From positions 1 to 42,860 of the forward strand of contig JAZRNL010000020.1 in NCBI GenBank assembly GCA_045648165.1: a stretch of DNA of 42,860 nt, in the 5' to 3' direction. The notes under the pieces are model-generated. The model saw only the letters and a program-made list of their open reading frames with translations. It had not been told where the DNA came from and ran no database searches. A program made the position numbers and the translations under genes. The DNA comes from RGIG9115 sp045648165 (GTDB lineage Bacteria > Bacillota > Clostridia > UBA1381). Positions within the stretch are counted from its first letter, which is position 1. Each line of letters opens with the position of its first letter. This document shows positions 17,067-25,209 of the stretch, piece after piece.

Positions 17067-17942
17067 CTACCCACGGAATGACTTTTTGATCCTGAGTCTA
17101 CCCTCCACACATTCGGCTATAGCAAAGAAAACTCCTTCAAAATCAAAAACCTTGTATAATCCGCCATTAGATATTTCAGGATGAGAAACGAATACACCGT
17201 TTTTCATTCTATCGGATTGTTTTTTATTAAGAGTTATTTCCGGATAATCAAAAAGCTTTTCTGTCGGAATAAGCGTTTTGGAGAGTGTTCCGTTCTCCTT
17301 TAAAGCTTTAAGTTCATCTATGGTATAAGTGTTCTCAATTCTGAAATCACCGCTCCCTGTGCGAATCAAAGATGACATACAAGCAACAGTTCCAAGTTTT
17401 TTTCCTATATCTTCACATAGAACTCTGATATATGTACCCTTTGAGCAAGCAACACGAAATACAAAGTCACAACCCTCTGAATCAAGAAGCTCTATATCAA
17501 ATATTTGTACAGGAACAGGTTCCCTCATAATAGTTTTACCCTCGCGTGCAAGGTCGCATAGCTTTTTACCACCGACCTTTTTAGCACTGTACATAGGCGG
17601 GATCTGCATATATTCACCAACAAACGACTGCAAAACATTCAAAAGTGAAGATTTGTCAGGGATTACTCCGGTTTCTGCAATAGTATTACCTGTTATATCT
17701 CCCGTATCGGTAGCTATTCCGAATTTAATGCCTGCTATATATTCTTTTTTTTCACTAAGGAGCATATCTGAAGCCTTTGTGGCATTTCCGATACATACAG
17801 GCAATACCCCTGTCGCCATTGGGTCAAGAGTGCCTGTATGCCCCACTCTTTTTGTTGAATATATTCGTCTTAATTCATAAATCATGTCATGGGATGTAGG
17901 TCCCATAGGCTTATTCAGTAAAACAACACCGTTGTATTCCAA
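17067..17942 (-). CDS. truB: tRNA pseudouridine(55) synthase TruB
   Basis: Isomerises U55 in the T-loop of tRNAs. The catalytic Asp lies in GHTGTLDPMATGVLP, and the N-terminus EYNGVVLLNKPMGPTSHD is the usual one. I place the start at a TTG (17942): a perfect GGAGG (17949-17953) lies 6 nt upstream and the resulting 291-residue protein begins as homologues do. A GTG at 17960 would put GGAGG inside the coding region. The C-terminal PUA-like part ends in RLRIKKSFRG. Confidence 0.96.
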   Translation of the reverse strand: MEYNGVVLLNKPMGPTSHDMIYELRRIYSTKRVGHTGTLDPMATGVLPVCIGNATKASDMLLSEKKEYIAGIKFGIATDTGDITGNTIAETGVIPDKSSLLNVLQSFVGEYMQIPPMYSAKKVGGKKLCDLAREGKTIMREPVPVQIFDIELLDSEGCDFVFRVACSKGTYIRVLCEDIGKKLGTVACMSSLIRTGSGDFRIENTYTIDELKALKENGTLSKTLIPTEKLFDYPEITLNKKQSDRMKNGVFVSHPEISNGGLYKVFDFEGVFFAIAECVEGRLRIKKSFRG

Positions 17943-17956
17943 AACATACCTCCAAA

Positions 17957-18922
17957 TCACAAAACAGAGCGGTTAAGCTCATCTTTTGCGGCGTTTATAA
18001 GAAGCGCTTTCGCTTCTTCCATTGTTCTACCCTCAAAAGTTATTCCGGCAGCTTTTTCATGTCCACCGCCGCCAAAGAGGCCTGCAACACGGTTAACATC
18101 CGCCTTACCGTTTGAACGAAGGCTTGCTCTTACAACTCCGCCACGTTCTTTTAATTCAATTGCAATTTCAGCGCCTTTAATTTTACGGGGTATGTTAATG
18201 AGAACGTTCGCTTCTGACTCTTCAACACCGTATTTTTTAAGTAATGCATCATCGCTTTGAATAAAAGAGATAAGTCCGTTTTCAAAACATTCGACATTGC
18301 ACATAACATGACCTGACAACTGAACGAGCCCCATAGTCTGACTGTCGAACAAAAGATGATTTGCTTCTGCATGGTCAAAATTAAACTTTAGAAGTTTTGA
18401 TATGCAAATATGGGTTTCAGATGTTACGCTTGCGAATTTAAGGCAACCGGAATCAGACATTATACCAATATACAAAAGCCTTGCAGCATTATCACTGAGT
18501 TTGATACCTATTTGTTCAAATAGCTCTGATAGCACTTCTGCCGCTGCGCAGTACGTTGGTTTAACAATATTAATCATCGCAAAATCATTATTAGTTTTAT
18601 GATGATCTATATTAAAAGTAACCTTAGCCTTATTAAATATTTCTATTCTACGTCCAAGACGTGTAACGTCACCGCAGTCAACTGCAATACACAAGTCATA
18701 TTCCTTTATATCTTTTTCGGAAAATACGATATAATCGCCGCCAAGAAAGTCATATTTCGTGCCGGGTTCTTCTTCAAGTATACACACTACCTCCTTGCCC
18801 ATTGCAGTAAGAACATCTGCAAGGGCAAAGGAAGAGCAAAGTGCATCACCGTCTGAATTTATATGACATAGCACCGCAACGCTTTTAGTTTGATTAATAT
18901 AAGATTTAATTTTTTCAATCAT
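17957..18922 (-). CDS. nrnA: DHH-family phosphoesterase, NrnA-type oligoribonuclease / pAp phosphatase
   Basis: Mn-dependent enzyme that degrades nanoRNA and dephosphorylates pAp. The 321-residue product has HINSDGDALCSS (about 20-31), DCGD, IDHHKTN (DHH motif) and the C-terminal DHHA1 substrate loop GGGGHEKAAG. The ATG overlaps the rbfA stop by 4 nt, so the two are translationally coupled. In Firmicutes this family regularly lies between rbfA and truB. The specific activity is inferred from family. Confidence 0.93.
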   Translation of the reverse strand: MIEKIKSYINQTKSVAVLCHINSDGDALCSSFALADVLTAMGKEVVCILEEEPGTKYDFLGGDYIVFSEKDIKEYDLCIAVDCGDVTRLGRRIEIFNKAKVTFNIDHHKTNNDFAMINIVKPTYCAAAEVLSELFEQIGIKLSDNAARLLYIGIMSDSGCLKFASVTSETHICISKLLKFNFDHAEANHLLFDSQTMGLVQLSGHVMCNVECFENGLISFIQSDDALLKKYGVEESEANVLINIPRKIKGAEIAIELKERGGVVRASLRSNGKADVNRVAGLFGGGGHEKAAGITFEGRTMEEAKALLINAAKDELNRSVL

Positions 18923-19254
18923 TTCTTATCGCCTTTCAACAAACTGTTTATATATGCACCGTGTTCGATTGAATTATCAAGTTCGAACACAGGCTCAGGT
19001 GTATAACGAAGATCAATTCGCCTGCCAAGTTCACGACGAACAAAACCTGCCGCGCTTTTAAGACCGAGTAGCGCTTGCTTTTTTGTTTCTTCATCACCCA
19101 TTACCGATACATATACTTTGGCATATCTAAGGTCATTTGTAACATTTACAGCAACAACGCTCGTCATCATAGGTATTCTTGAATCCTTAAGCTCACGTAT
19201 TACTGCCGCAATTTCACGCCTTACCTCTTCATTTATTTTATCAATTCTTGCCAT
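18919..19254 (-). CDS. rbfA: 30S ribosome-binding factor RbfA
   Basis: KH-fold factor needed for late 30S maturation and 16S rRNA 5' processing. 111 residues from the ATG at 19254, which is preceded by GAGG at 6 nt and gives the family N-terminus MARIDKINEEVRREIA. A longer frame would overlap infB and lacks support. It follows infB by 10 nt. Confidence 0.97.
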   Translation of the reverse strand: MARIDKINEEVRREIAAVIRELKDSRIPMMTSVVAVNVTNDLRYAKVYVSVMGDEETKKQALLGLKSAAGFVRRELGRRIDLRYTPEPVFELDNSIEHGAYINSLLKGDKK

Positions 19255-19264
19255 ATTAATCCTC

Positions 19265-21853
19265 TCATCTGCGGACTTCTTCCATGATGTAACATTCAAT
19301 TATATCCTGTTCCTTAATATCATTGAACTTATCAATTCCAAGACCGCACTCGAAGTTTTCAGAAACCTCCTTAGCATCGTCTTTGAAACGCTTAAGGCTT
19401 GAAAGCTCACCTTCGTGAACAACAATACCGTTACGTACAAGTCTGATACCTGCGTTTCTAACAATTTTACCATCAGTTACATAGCAACCCGCAATCGTAC
19501 CCACACTGGAAACCTTAAATGTCTGGCGTACTTCTGCATGACCAATAACTACTTCTTTAAATTCAGGGTCAAGCATGCCCTTCATAGCAGCTTCAATTTC
19601 TTCGATAGCCTGATATATTACGCTATAAAGTCTTATATCAACATCCTGGCGCTCAGCCGCTGAAAGAGCACCGGCATCGGGACGTACGTTGAAACCAACT
19701 ATAATTGCATTAGATGCATTCGCAAGCATAACGTCAGACTCATTAATAGCACCTACACCACCGTGAATAGCGCGAACACGAACCTCTTCGTTTGAAAGTT
19801 TTTCAATCGATTGCTTAACAGCCTCAACAGAGCCCTGAACATCAGCTTTGATGATAACGTTAAGCTCCTTCATATTACCTTCGTCAATCTGGCTGAATAA
19901 GTTATCAAGACTAACCTTAACCACCCTGTTAAACTTATCTTCCTGAATTTCGTCACGGCGCTTTTCAGCAACTTCACGAGCGAGCTTTTCGTTCTGAACA
20001 ACGAAGAATCTATCACCGCCTGTAGGAGCTTCGGAAAGACCAAGAATTTCAACCGGAGTTGACGGGCCTGCAGTTTTAACACGTCGACCTTTATCATTAA
20101 TCATAGCTCTTACGTGACCAACTGCTGTTCCAGCTATAACAATGTCACCGACATTCAAGGTACCGTTCTGAACAAGAACAGTAGCAACAGGACCTCTTCC
20201 TTTATCAACTCTGGCTTCAATAACTGTACCGGAACCTTCTCTGTCAGGATTTGCTTTAAGCTCTTTCATATCAGCAACAAGCAGTACCATCTCAAGCAGT
20301 CCGTCGATGTTTGTTCTCATTTTAGCACTTACCTCAACACAAATTGTGTCACCACCCCATTCTTCCGGAACAAGTTCGTGCTCAACAAGAGCCTGACGAA
20401 CGCGATCAGGATTAGCGCCTTCGCGGTCTATTTTATTAATAGCAACAACTATTGTAACACCAGCTGCTTTAGCATGGTTGATAGCTTCAATTGTCTGGGG
20501 CATAATACCGTCGTCTGCAGCAACAACAAGAATTGCAACATCAGTTACCTGAGCTCCGCGTGCACGCATTGTAGTAAATGCTTCGTGACCCGGTGTGTCA
20601 AGGAAAGTTATGTCACGGTCATTAAGACGCACACTATATGCACCAATATGCTGAGTGATACCGCCGGCTTCTGTTGAAGTAACTGACGTGTCACGAATAG
20701 CATCAAGAAGTGAAGTTTTGCCGTGGTCAACATGACCCATAACCACGACTACAGGGGGACGCTCTTTCAAGTTTTCAGCTTTATCTTCAATCTGGAACTG
20801 TTCAAAAAGAATATCCTCTTTTGTGAGTACAATTTCAGGATTAACAGTTATACCGAAATCCTCGCCAATGAGTGCTGCAGTCTCAAAATCAATGGATTGG
20901 GTAATTGTAGCCATAACTCCAAGCATCATAAGCTTTTTAACAATTTCACCTGCGCCCTTACCGATTTTCTGGGCAAATTCACCCACGGTAATTGTTTCTG
21001 GTACTTCAACCTCAGTTATTTCTTTAACAACCTTTACCTTTTTAAGATCAGGCTTAGCGTCGAAGTTTTCCTTAGATTGTTTCCCACGTTTAGACTTCTG
21101 CTTATCTCTTCCTGAATATTTAATATTCTTTTCTGTTACAAGCTCTTCTATACGTTCTGTGCTTTCAATTTTTTCAATTTCAACAGTGGAAGTTCTGGTA
21201 TCAACATATCTTTTATCTTCTTCGGTTTTAATAACATGCGAATCCACTTCAGACTCATCAGAACCAATGTATTCAATACGTGTTCCCGACTGTTTCTGGG
21301 CAGGACGTTTTTTCTGCTTTTCACGGCGAACCTTCTTTTCTTCAGGCACAGGCTCAGATTTTGCAGCATGCACTTCTGCAGGCTTTTCTTTCTTCTGTTG
21401 GAGCTTTGCTTCTTTTTGTGCCTTAGTCTGAACAGGCTTCTCTTCTTTTTTCTTTTCTGCCTCAAGCTTTTCCTGAGCAGCTTTAGCTACCTTTTCCTGT
21501 GCCTTTTTAAGAGCAATATCCTTTTCCGTAGGAGCAGGCTTCGAAGCTTCAATTTTAGCTTTCATAGCTTTATCAGCTTTCTCCTTAGCCGCTGCTTCCT
21601 CAGCTGCTTTCGCATCAGCCTCAATCTTTACTCTTTCCGAAACCGCAGCACTTACAAGTCCTACAAACTCTGTTTTTTCCATAACGTGCTGACTTGAAAA
21701 AATATCAACTATAAGACCTGCCTGGTGTGTTGTAATCTCAGCAGTAGGGCTTTTAATATCCTGTCCGTATTCGGCAAGCTTTTCCATTACCTCTTTAGCT
21801 GTTAACTTAAGGTCTTTAGCTACAGTTTTTACATTCAATACTGCTTCTGCCAA
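19265..21853 (-). CDS. infB: Translation initiation factor IF-2
   Basis: GTPase that brings fMet-tRNA to the 30S subunit. 862 residues from a TTG at 21853, with a short IF2_N module, a long Lys/Glu/Ala-rich linker (about 65-260), a second IF2_N-like part, then the G domain: GHVDHGKT (near 371), DTPGHE, NKID, and the C-terminal domains. AGGTGAT, matching the 3' extended anti-Shine-Dalgarno, ends 4 nt before this TTG. A GTG at 21862 overlaps the ylxQ stop and has a site only 3 nt away, so 21853 is preferred, with some doubt. Confidence 0.96.
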   Translation of the reverse strand: MAEAVLNVKTVAKDLKLTAKEVMEKLAEYGQDIKSPTAEITTHQAGLIVDIFSSQHVMEKTEFVGLVSAAVSERVKIEADAKAAEEAAAKEKADKAMKAKIEASKPAPTEKDIALKKAQEKVAKAAQEKLEAEKKKEEKPVQTKAQKEAKLQQKKEKPAEVHAAKSEPVPEEKKVRREKQKKRPAQKQSGTRIEYIGSDESEVDSHVIKTEEDKRYVDTRTSTVEIEKIESTERIEELVTEKNIKYSGRDKQKSKRGKQSKENFDAKPDLKKVKVVKEITEVEVPETITVGEFAQKIGKGAGEIVKKLMMLGVMATITQSIDFETAALIGEDFGITVNPEIVLTKEDILFEQFQIEDKAENLKERPPVVVVMGHVDHGKTSLLDAIRDTSVTSTEAGGITQHIGAYSVRLNDRDITFLDTPGHEAFTTMRARGAQVTDVAILVVAADDGIMPQTIEAINHAKAAGVTIVVAINKIDREGANPDRVRQALVEHELVPEEWGGDTICVEVSAKMRTNIDGLLEMVLLVADMKELKANPDREGSGTVIEARVDKGRGPVATVLVQNGTLNVGDIVIAGTAVGHVRAMINDKGRRVKTAGPSTPVEILGLSEAPTGGDRFFVVQNEKLAREVAEKRRDEIQEDKFNRVVKVSLDNLFSQIDEGNMKELNVIIKADVQGSVEAVKQSIEKLSNEEVRVRAIHGGVGAINESDVMLANASNAIIVGFNVRPDAGALSAAERQDVDIRLYSVIYQAIEEIEAAMKGMLDPEFKEVVIGHAEVRQTFKVSSVGTIAGCYVTDGKIVRNAGIRLVRNGIVVHEGELSSLKRFKDDAKEVSENFECGLGIDKFNDIKEQDIIECYIMEEVRR

Positions 21854-21858
21854 ATAAA

Positions 21859-22176
21859 TCACCTATCCTTTCTCATAAATGAGTTAATTTTATCGTAAAT
21901 TGCCTTGGCAAATTCTTTGTCGTTAATTGAAACAACAACCTTTTCACCGCCTCCGGTTATTCTGCCAAGACATTCCATATCGGAAAACTCAAGAAACGGT
22001 ACGTTATAATAATTACAGGCATCAGTAAGCGTTTTTTTTGTTTTTGAAGAAGCATCAGTTGCAATAATTATAAGTCTTGATACTCCTGACTTTATGGATG
22101 CTTCACATACAAAGGAACCAACGGCCACTTTACCGGCTCTCTTCGCGATGCCTATAAATCCCAGAATTTTATCCAT
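21859..22176 (-). CDS. L7Ae-like RNA-binding protein (YlxQ)
   Basis: A 105-residue protein of the L7Ae/L30e/S12e fold, which binds kink-turn-like RNA. Seen: the GFIGIAKRAGKVAVG start, SRLIIIATDASSKTKK, and a C-terminal helix. It is always in the nusA-infB cluster of Firmicutes, as here. The exact RNA target is not known. AAGGAG precedes the ATG. Confidence 0.94.
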   Translation of the reverse strand: MDKILGFIGIAKRAGKVAVGSFVCEASIKSGVSRLIIIATDASSKTKKTLTDACNYYNVPFLEFSDMECLGRITGGGEKVVVSINDKEFAKAIYDKINSFMRKDR

Positions 22177-22185
22177 AACTTCTCC

Positions 22186-22440
22186 TTATTCTATTATAAG
22201 CTCTGCAATTTTTTCATATAAGCCATCTGTATCAGACTTAAGACTTCGTTCTATGCCTCGCTTCTTCTTTAAAAGAGAAATGCACTTTTCTGATTTACAA
22301 ACATAAGCGCCTCTGGTTTGTATTTTTGATTTTTCGTCAATGATTGCAGTTCCGTTTACCGATACAAGCCTTATAAGCTCGTCCTTCGGCTTCATTTCTC
22401 TGCAAGACATACACATTCTCAAGGGAGTATGTTTATTCAT
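22186..22440 (-). CDS. rnpM: YlxR/RnpM family RNA-binding protein
   Basis: An 84-residue YlxR-family protein: RMCMSCREMKPKDELIRLV at the N-terminus, then GRGAYVC-type GAYVCKSEKC and a basic helix. Members bind RNA and have been reported to modulate RNase P, hence RnpM. It sits between nusA and ylxQ as in other Firmicutes. Confidence 0.94.
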   Translation of the reverse strand: MNKHTPLRMCMSCREMKPKDELIRLVSVNGTAIIDEKSKIQTRGAYVCKSEKCISLLKKKRGIERSLKSDTDGLYEKIAELIIE

Positions 22441-22467
22441 ATTTAAAACCGTTCCTTATAAAATATA

Positions 22468-23574
22468 TTATTCTTCATCAGAACTGTATGCTTCTCCGGG
22501 ATAACGAAGATCATCTACCGAAGTTACAATATCAATTTTCCAGCCAGTAAGCTTTGCTGCAAGGCGGACGTTCTGACCCGATTTACCAATTGCGAGAGAA
22601 AGCTGAGTTGACGGTACAACAACCTGTGCAGTTTTTTCTACTTCGTCAATTACAGTTGTGATTACTTTAGCGGGACTTAAAGCCTCTGTAATATAAGCAA
22701 CAGGGTCGTCGCTGTATTTTACAATATCAATTTTTTCCTCGCCCAGCTCTTCGCCTATGTTCTGAACTCGTATACCCTTAGGTCCGATACATGCACCCTG
22801 AGGGTCTACGTTTGGATCTTCAGAATAAACTGCAATTTTCGTTCTTGAGCCTGCCTCTCTTGCCACATTCTTTATTTCGACTATTCCCTGTTCGATTTCG
22901 GGAACTTCACGGTTGAAAAGACATTTCACAAGTCCGGGATGTGTTCTTGAAAGGACGATTTGTGTACCCTTCGTGCCATTCCTTACCTCACGGACAAAAC
23001 ACTTGAGCACCTGATGGATATGATATTCGTCACGTTCAGCCACAGGTTGCTCACTCACCGGAAGAATTGCTTCGGTTTTACCGATGTCTATAAACACATT
23101 ACCTTTATCGATTTTCTGAATACTTCCGGAAACAATATCATTGATTTTTTCGTTGTATTCCCTGTAAATAATTTCTCTTTCCGCTTCGCGGATACGCTGT
23201 GTAACAACCTGCTTTGCAGTAATAGCAGTTATACGACCGAAATCATCCGGAGTTACTTCAACGTCAACAAAATCACCAAGTTCAAGTGCTGCGTTGATTT
23301 TTTTAGCATCGAGAATGGAAATTTCAATCTGGGGATCAAAAACCGCATCATCCTCAACAACTTCCTTTTGAGTATAAACCTTGATTATACCTGTAGCACG
23401 ATCAATTTTAACCTGCACATTCTGTGACTGAACATAATTCTTTTTGTAGCCAGCAAGCATAGCAGCTTCCAAAGCATCGAAAATTACATCCTCTTCAAGA
23501 CCTTTTTCCTTACAAAGCACAGCAAGCGCCTGAAGCAAAGTTTCCTGTTCCTGTTTTTTTGAACCTTTTTTCAT
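22468..23574 (-). CDS. nusA: Transcription termination/antitermination factor NusA
   Basis: RNA polymerase-associated factor controlling pausing and intrinsic termination. The 368-residue length is that of the Gram-positive form without the C-terminal acidic repeats. It has an N-terminal polymerase-binding domain, an S1 domain (about 130-200), and KH1/KH2 with IGPKGIRVQNI and IGKSGQNVRLAAKLTG. The start carries a small Lys/Gln-rich extension (MKKGSKKQEQET). The preceding leader hairpin suggests autoregulation. Confidence 0.98.
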   Translation of the reverse strand: MKKGSKKQEQETLLQALAVLCKEKGLEEDVIFDALEAAMLAGYKKNYVQSQNVQVKIDRATGIIKVYTQKEVVEDDAVFDPQIEISILDAKKINAALELGDFVDVEVTPDDFGRITAITAKQVVTQRIREAEREIIYREYNEKINDIVSGSIQKIDKGNVFIDIGKTEAILPVSEQPVAERDEYHIHQVLKCFVREVRNGTKGTQIVLSRTHPGLVKCLFNREVPEIEQGIVEIKNVAREAGSRTKIAVYSEDPNVDPQGACIGPKGIRVQNIGEELGEEKIDIVKYSDDPVAYITEALSPAKVITTVIDEVEKTAQVVVPSTQLSLAIGKSGQNVRLAAKLTGWKIDIVTSVDDLRYPGEAYSSDEE

Positions 23575-23594
23575 TTTTTAATTACCAATCCCTT

Positions 23595-24050
23595 CTATAT
23601 TTTGAATGCCAATCTTACAAAAGCAGCGTCTTTCTTCGGAAAAGACATATCACCGCTTTCCGTCTTAACTGTTACGATTTTACCGTCAAAACCGGTGAGA
23701 ACGGCGTCAAACTCTTTTTTACCATCAATAGGTGCATATAGCTTAACTGAAATCTCTCGTCCGCTGAAGTAAGTAAATTCTCTTTCTGTTTTAAGAATTC
23801 TGTCAACACCAGGAGAAGATACTTCCAGGAAATATTCCTCAGAAATAGGATCTATTTCGTCGTATAAGGCGCCAAATTCGTTGCTGAACATTTCACATTC
23901 ATCAATGCCAACTCCGCCCTCTTTATCAATATAGAGCCTCAGAAAGTTATCTTTTCCTTCTTTGACGAATTCAGCATCAACAAGAAAACAACCAAGCTTT
24001 TCTGCTATCTTGTCCCCCGTTTCGAATGCAATTCTTACCGCTTCTGTCAA
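23595..24050 (-). CDS. rimP: Ribosome maturation factor RimP
   Basis: Needed for 30S assembly. The 151-residue product has the two-domain RimP pattern, including YFLEVSSPGVDRILKTEREF. The start is a TTG (24050) preceded by AAGGAAGTGAT, a near-complete match to the anti-Shine-Dalgarno. An ATG inside that site opens only a three-codon frame (ATG CCG TCT TGA) whose stop overlaps the TTG. First gene of the nusA operon. Confidence 0.96.
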   Translation of the reverse strand: MTEAVRIAFETGDKIAEKLGCFLVDAEFVKEGKDNFLRLYIDKEGGVGIDECEMFSNEFGALYDEIDPISEEYFLEVSSPGVDRILKTEREFTYFSGREISVKLYAPIDGKKEFDAVLTGFDGKIVTVKTESGDMSFPKKDAAFVRLAFKI

Positions 24051-24079
24051 GACGGCATCACTTCCTTTCGCATTTTTAA

Positions 24080-24130
24080 AGCTTTAAGTACAAAAGAGTG
24101 AGCAGCCTGCTCACTCTTTTGTCAAAGCTT
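24080..24130 (-). promoter_or_regulatory. Long hairpin in the rimP-nusA leader (possible NusA-dependent attenuator)
   Basis: A perfect 15-bp stem (24090-24104 with 24108-24122, loop of 3) is extended by an outer 7-bp AAGCTTT/AAAGCTT stem. On the minus strand the inner stem ends in CTCTTTTGT, like an intrinsic terminator with a poor U-tract. It lies between the predicted start site near 24140 and rimP. It could also stop transcripts arriving from cwlD. Confidence 0.7.
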
Positions 24131-24146
24131 ATTTAACTGTTGATTT

Positions 24147-24175
24147 ATTATACCACAAAACTATGGAAAAATCAA
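24147..24175 (-). promoter_or_regulatory. Sigma-A promoter of the rimP-nusA-infB operon
   Basis: Minus strand -35 TTGATT (24170-24175), 17-nt spacer, extended -10 TGGTATAAT (TATAAT at 24147-24152). Start expected near 24140, about 90 nt before the rimP TTG. The rest of the 200-bp gap to cwlD (24176-24250) is A/T-rich with no clear gene. Confidence 0.8.
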
Positions 24176-24250
24176 GTGATTTTTTATTTTTTTAATATTT
24201 GTGTATGATTTTCACAATACATCTGTAACAAAAACATATAATAAAAACAA

Positions 24251-24934
24251 TTATTTATAATAATCTTCAATTGCCTCAGCCATCGCCCATGCAATTCTTG
24301 ACTGATAATCCTCATTAACAAGCTTTTTTTCTTCTTCCGGATTTGATAAAAAGCCGCACTCTGCAAGTATTGCAGGAATTGGAGGATTTTTCATAAGATA
24401 CAGCCTGTTATCAGCTGATTTTACGGCATGGGTTTCCGCGCATGTTATTTCTGAAATTCTGACCTGTATGCTTTCTGCAAGGGATCTTATCTCCGGAAAT
24501 TCTTCAGTAAAGAAAACATTAAGACCGTGGGCAGATTTACTTTCAAATGAATTCATATGTATGCTGAGAAATAAATCCGCTCCGGAATCAGTCATAATAC
24601 TTAGCCTCTCTTTCATATCGCTTTTTTTCTTATCCCGGATAGTTTCACTATTTTTGTCAAATATACCGCTATCGCCCGTTCTGGTCATTATAACGTTAAA
24701 TCCTTTTCCCTCAAGCACCTCTTCAGTTTTTTTTGCAATCTGCAAGTTTACATCCTTCTCAACAATGCCACTTACACCCACAGCTCCTCCATCAGGCTCC
24801 CCATGACCTGCATCAACAATTACAGTTATAACCCTATGCTTCAAAGTTGCGTTTGCTATAATAATACCGGCAGAGCAAATAAAAACAAAAACGAAACACA
24901 CAATATACAAAACACGTTTACGTATAATTATCAA
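24251..24934 (-). CDS. cwlD: CwlD-type germination N-acetylmuramoyl-L-alanine amidase
   Basis: Amidase_3 enzyme acting on spore-cortex peptidoglycan, where CwlD activity precedes muramic-delta-lactam formation. The 227-residue product has one N-terminal membrane anchor (about 8-27) and the complete zinc/catalytic set: His in IVDAGHGEPDGG, Glu in GIVEKD, His in LSIHMNS and Glu in LAECGF. This short one-anchor plan and the HGEPDGGAVG sequence fit CwlD rather than the large AMIN amidases. The start is a TTG at 24934 with GGGGG 7 nt upstream. A sigma-E-like CATATAAT lies about 28 nt upstream on the same strand (24962-24969) but its -35 is poor. Confidence 0.88.
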   Translation of the reverse strand: MIIIRKRVLYIVCFVFVFICSAGIIIANATLKHRVITVIVDAGHGEPDGGAVGVSGIVEKDVNLQIAKKTEEVLEGKGFNVIMTRTGDSGIFDKNSETIRDKKKSDMKERLSIMTDSGADLFLSIHMNSFESKSAHGLNVFFTEEFPEIRSLAESIQVRISEITCAETHAVKSADNRLYLMKNPPIPAILAECGFLSNPEEEKKLVNEDYQSRIAWAMAEAIEDYYK

Positions 24935-25049
24935 TCTTATACCCCCAAATTTAATTTATAAATTATATGATTAAGAAAGGAAAAATAGAATTGAAAATTA
25001 CAAGGTGTGTGTTACTCTCTCGTTATTTAATATATTTATTAGGTGAAGC

Positions 25050-25133
25050 CTACAACACTACACATATATAGTCTGCTATACAGGGGAATACTACATATTT
25101 TAATGTTATTGTAAAACAAAAGTAATTATCCAT
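25050..25133 (-). CDS. Possible 27-residue peptide in the cwlD/ABC-exporter gap
   Basis: An ATG at 25133 has an excellent GGGAGG (25142-25147) 8 nt upstream and a TATAAT (25164-25169) about 20 nt before that, though no good -35. The frame runs 27 codons: MDNYFCFTITLKYVVFPC and then IADYICVVL, hydrophobic with three to four aromatic/Cys clusters. It is the only credible gene in the 275-bp gap 24935-25209. The rest of the gap is A/T-rich without further structure. I do not recognise the peptide. It may be a leader for cwlD, an exported peptide for the adjacent exporter, or chance. Confidence 0.35.
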   Translation of the reverse strand: MDNYFCFTITLKYVVFPCIADYICVVL

Positions 25134-25209
25134 ATATATAACCTCCCATTATTTAGTGATTATATTATATATCAAAAAACACTTATGCTTTAAATTTATT
25201 GACCATTTA

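Noticed and set aside
20114..21697. Several long plus-strand open frames (up to about 200 codons) opposite infB.
   Set aside because: They arise from the codon bias and low-complexity Lys/Glu/Ala linker of infB; none has a plausible start site or protein-like composition.
24962..24969. Sigma-E-like -10 (CATATAAT, minus strand) 28 nt before cwlD.
   Set aside because: The expected -35 (ATATT-type) is not present at the right distance, so I did not list it as a promoter, although it would suit cwlD.
24966..25070. Plus-strand 34-codon frame (MIKKGKIELKITRCVLLS...) in the cwlD gap, at first glance like an AgrD-type signal peptide precursor.
   Set aside because: No cysteine at the place needed for a thiolactone, no agrB-like gene nearby, and it lies antisense to the better-supported minus-strand frame.
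24966..25209. Riboswitch or structured RNA in the 275-bp gap upstream of cwlD.
   Set aside because: The sequence is A/T-rich with no strong stems or known aptamer core.
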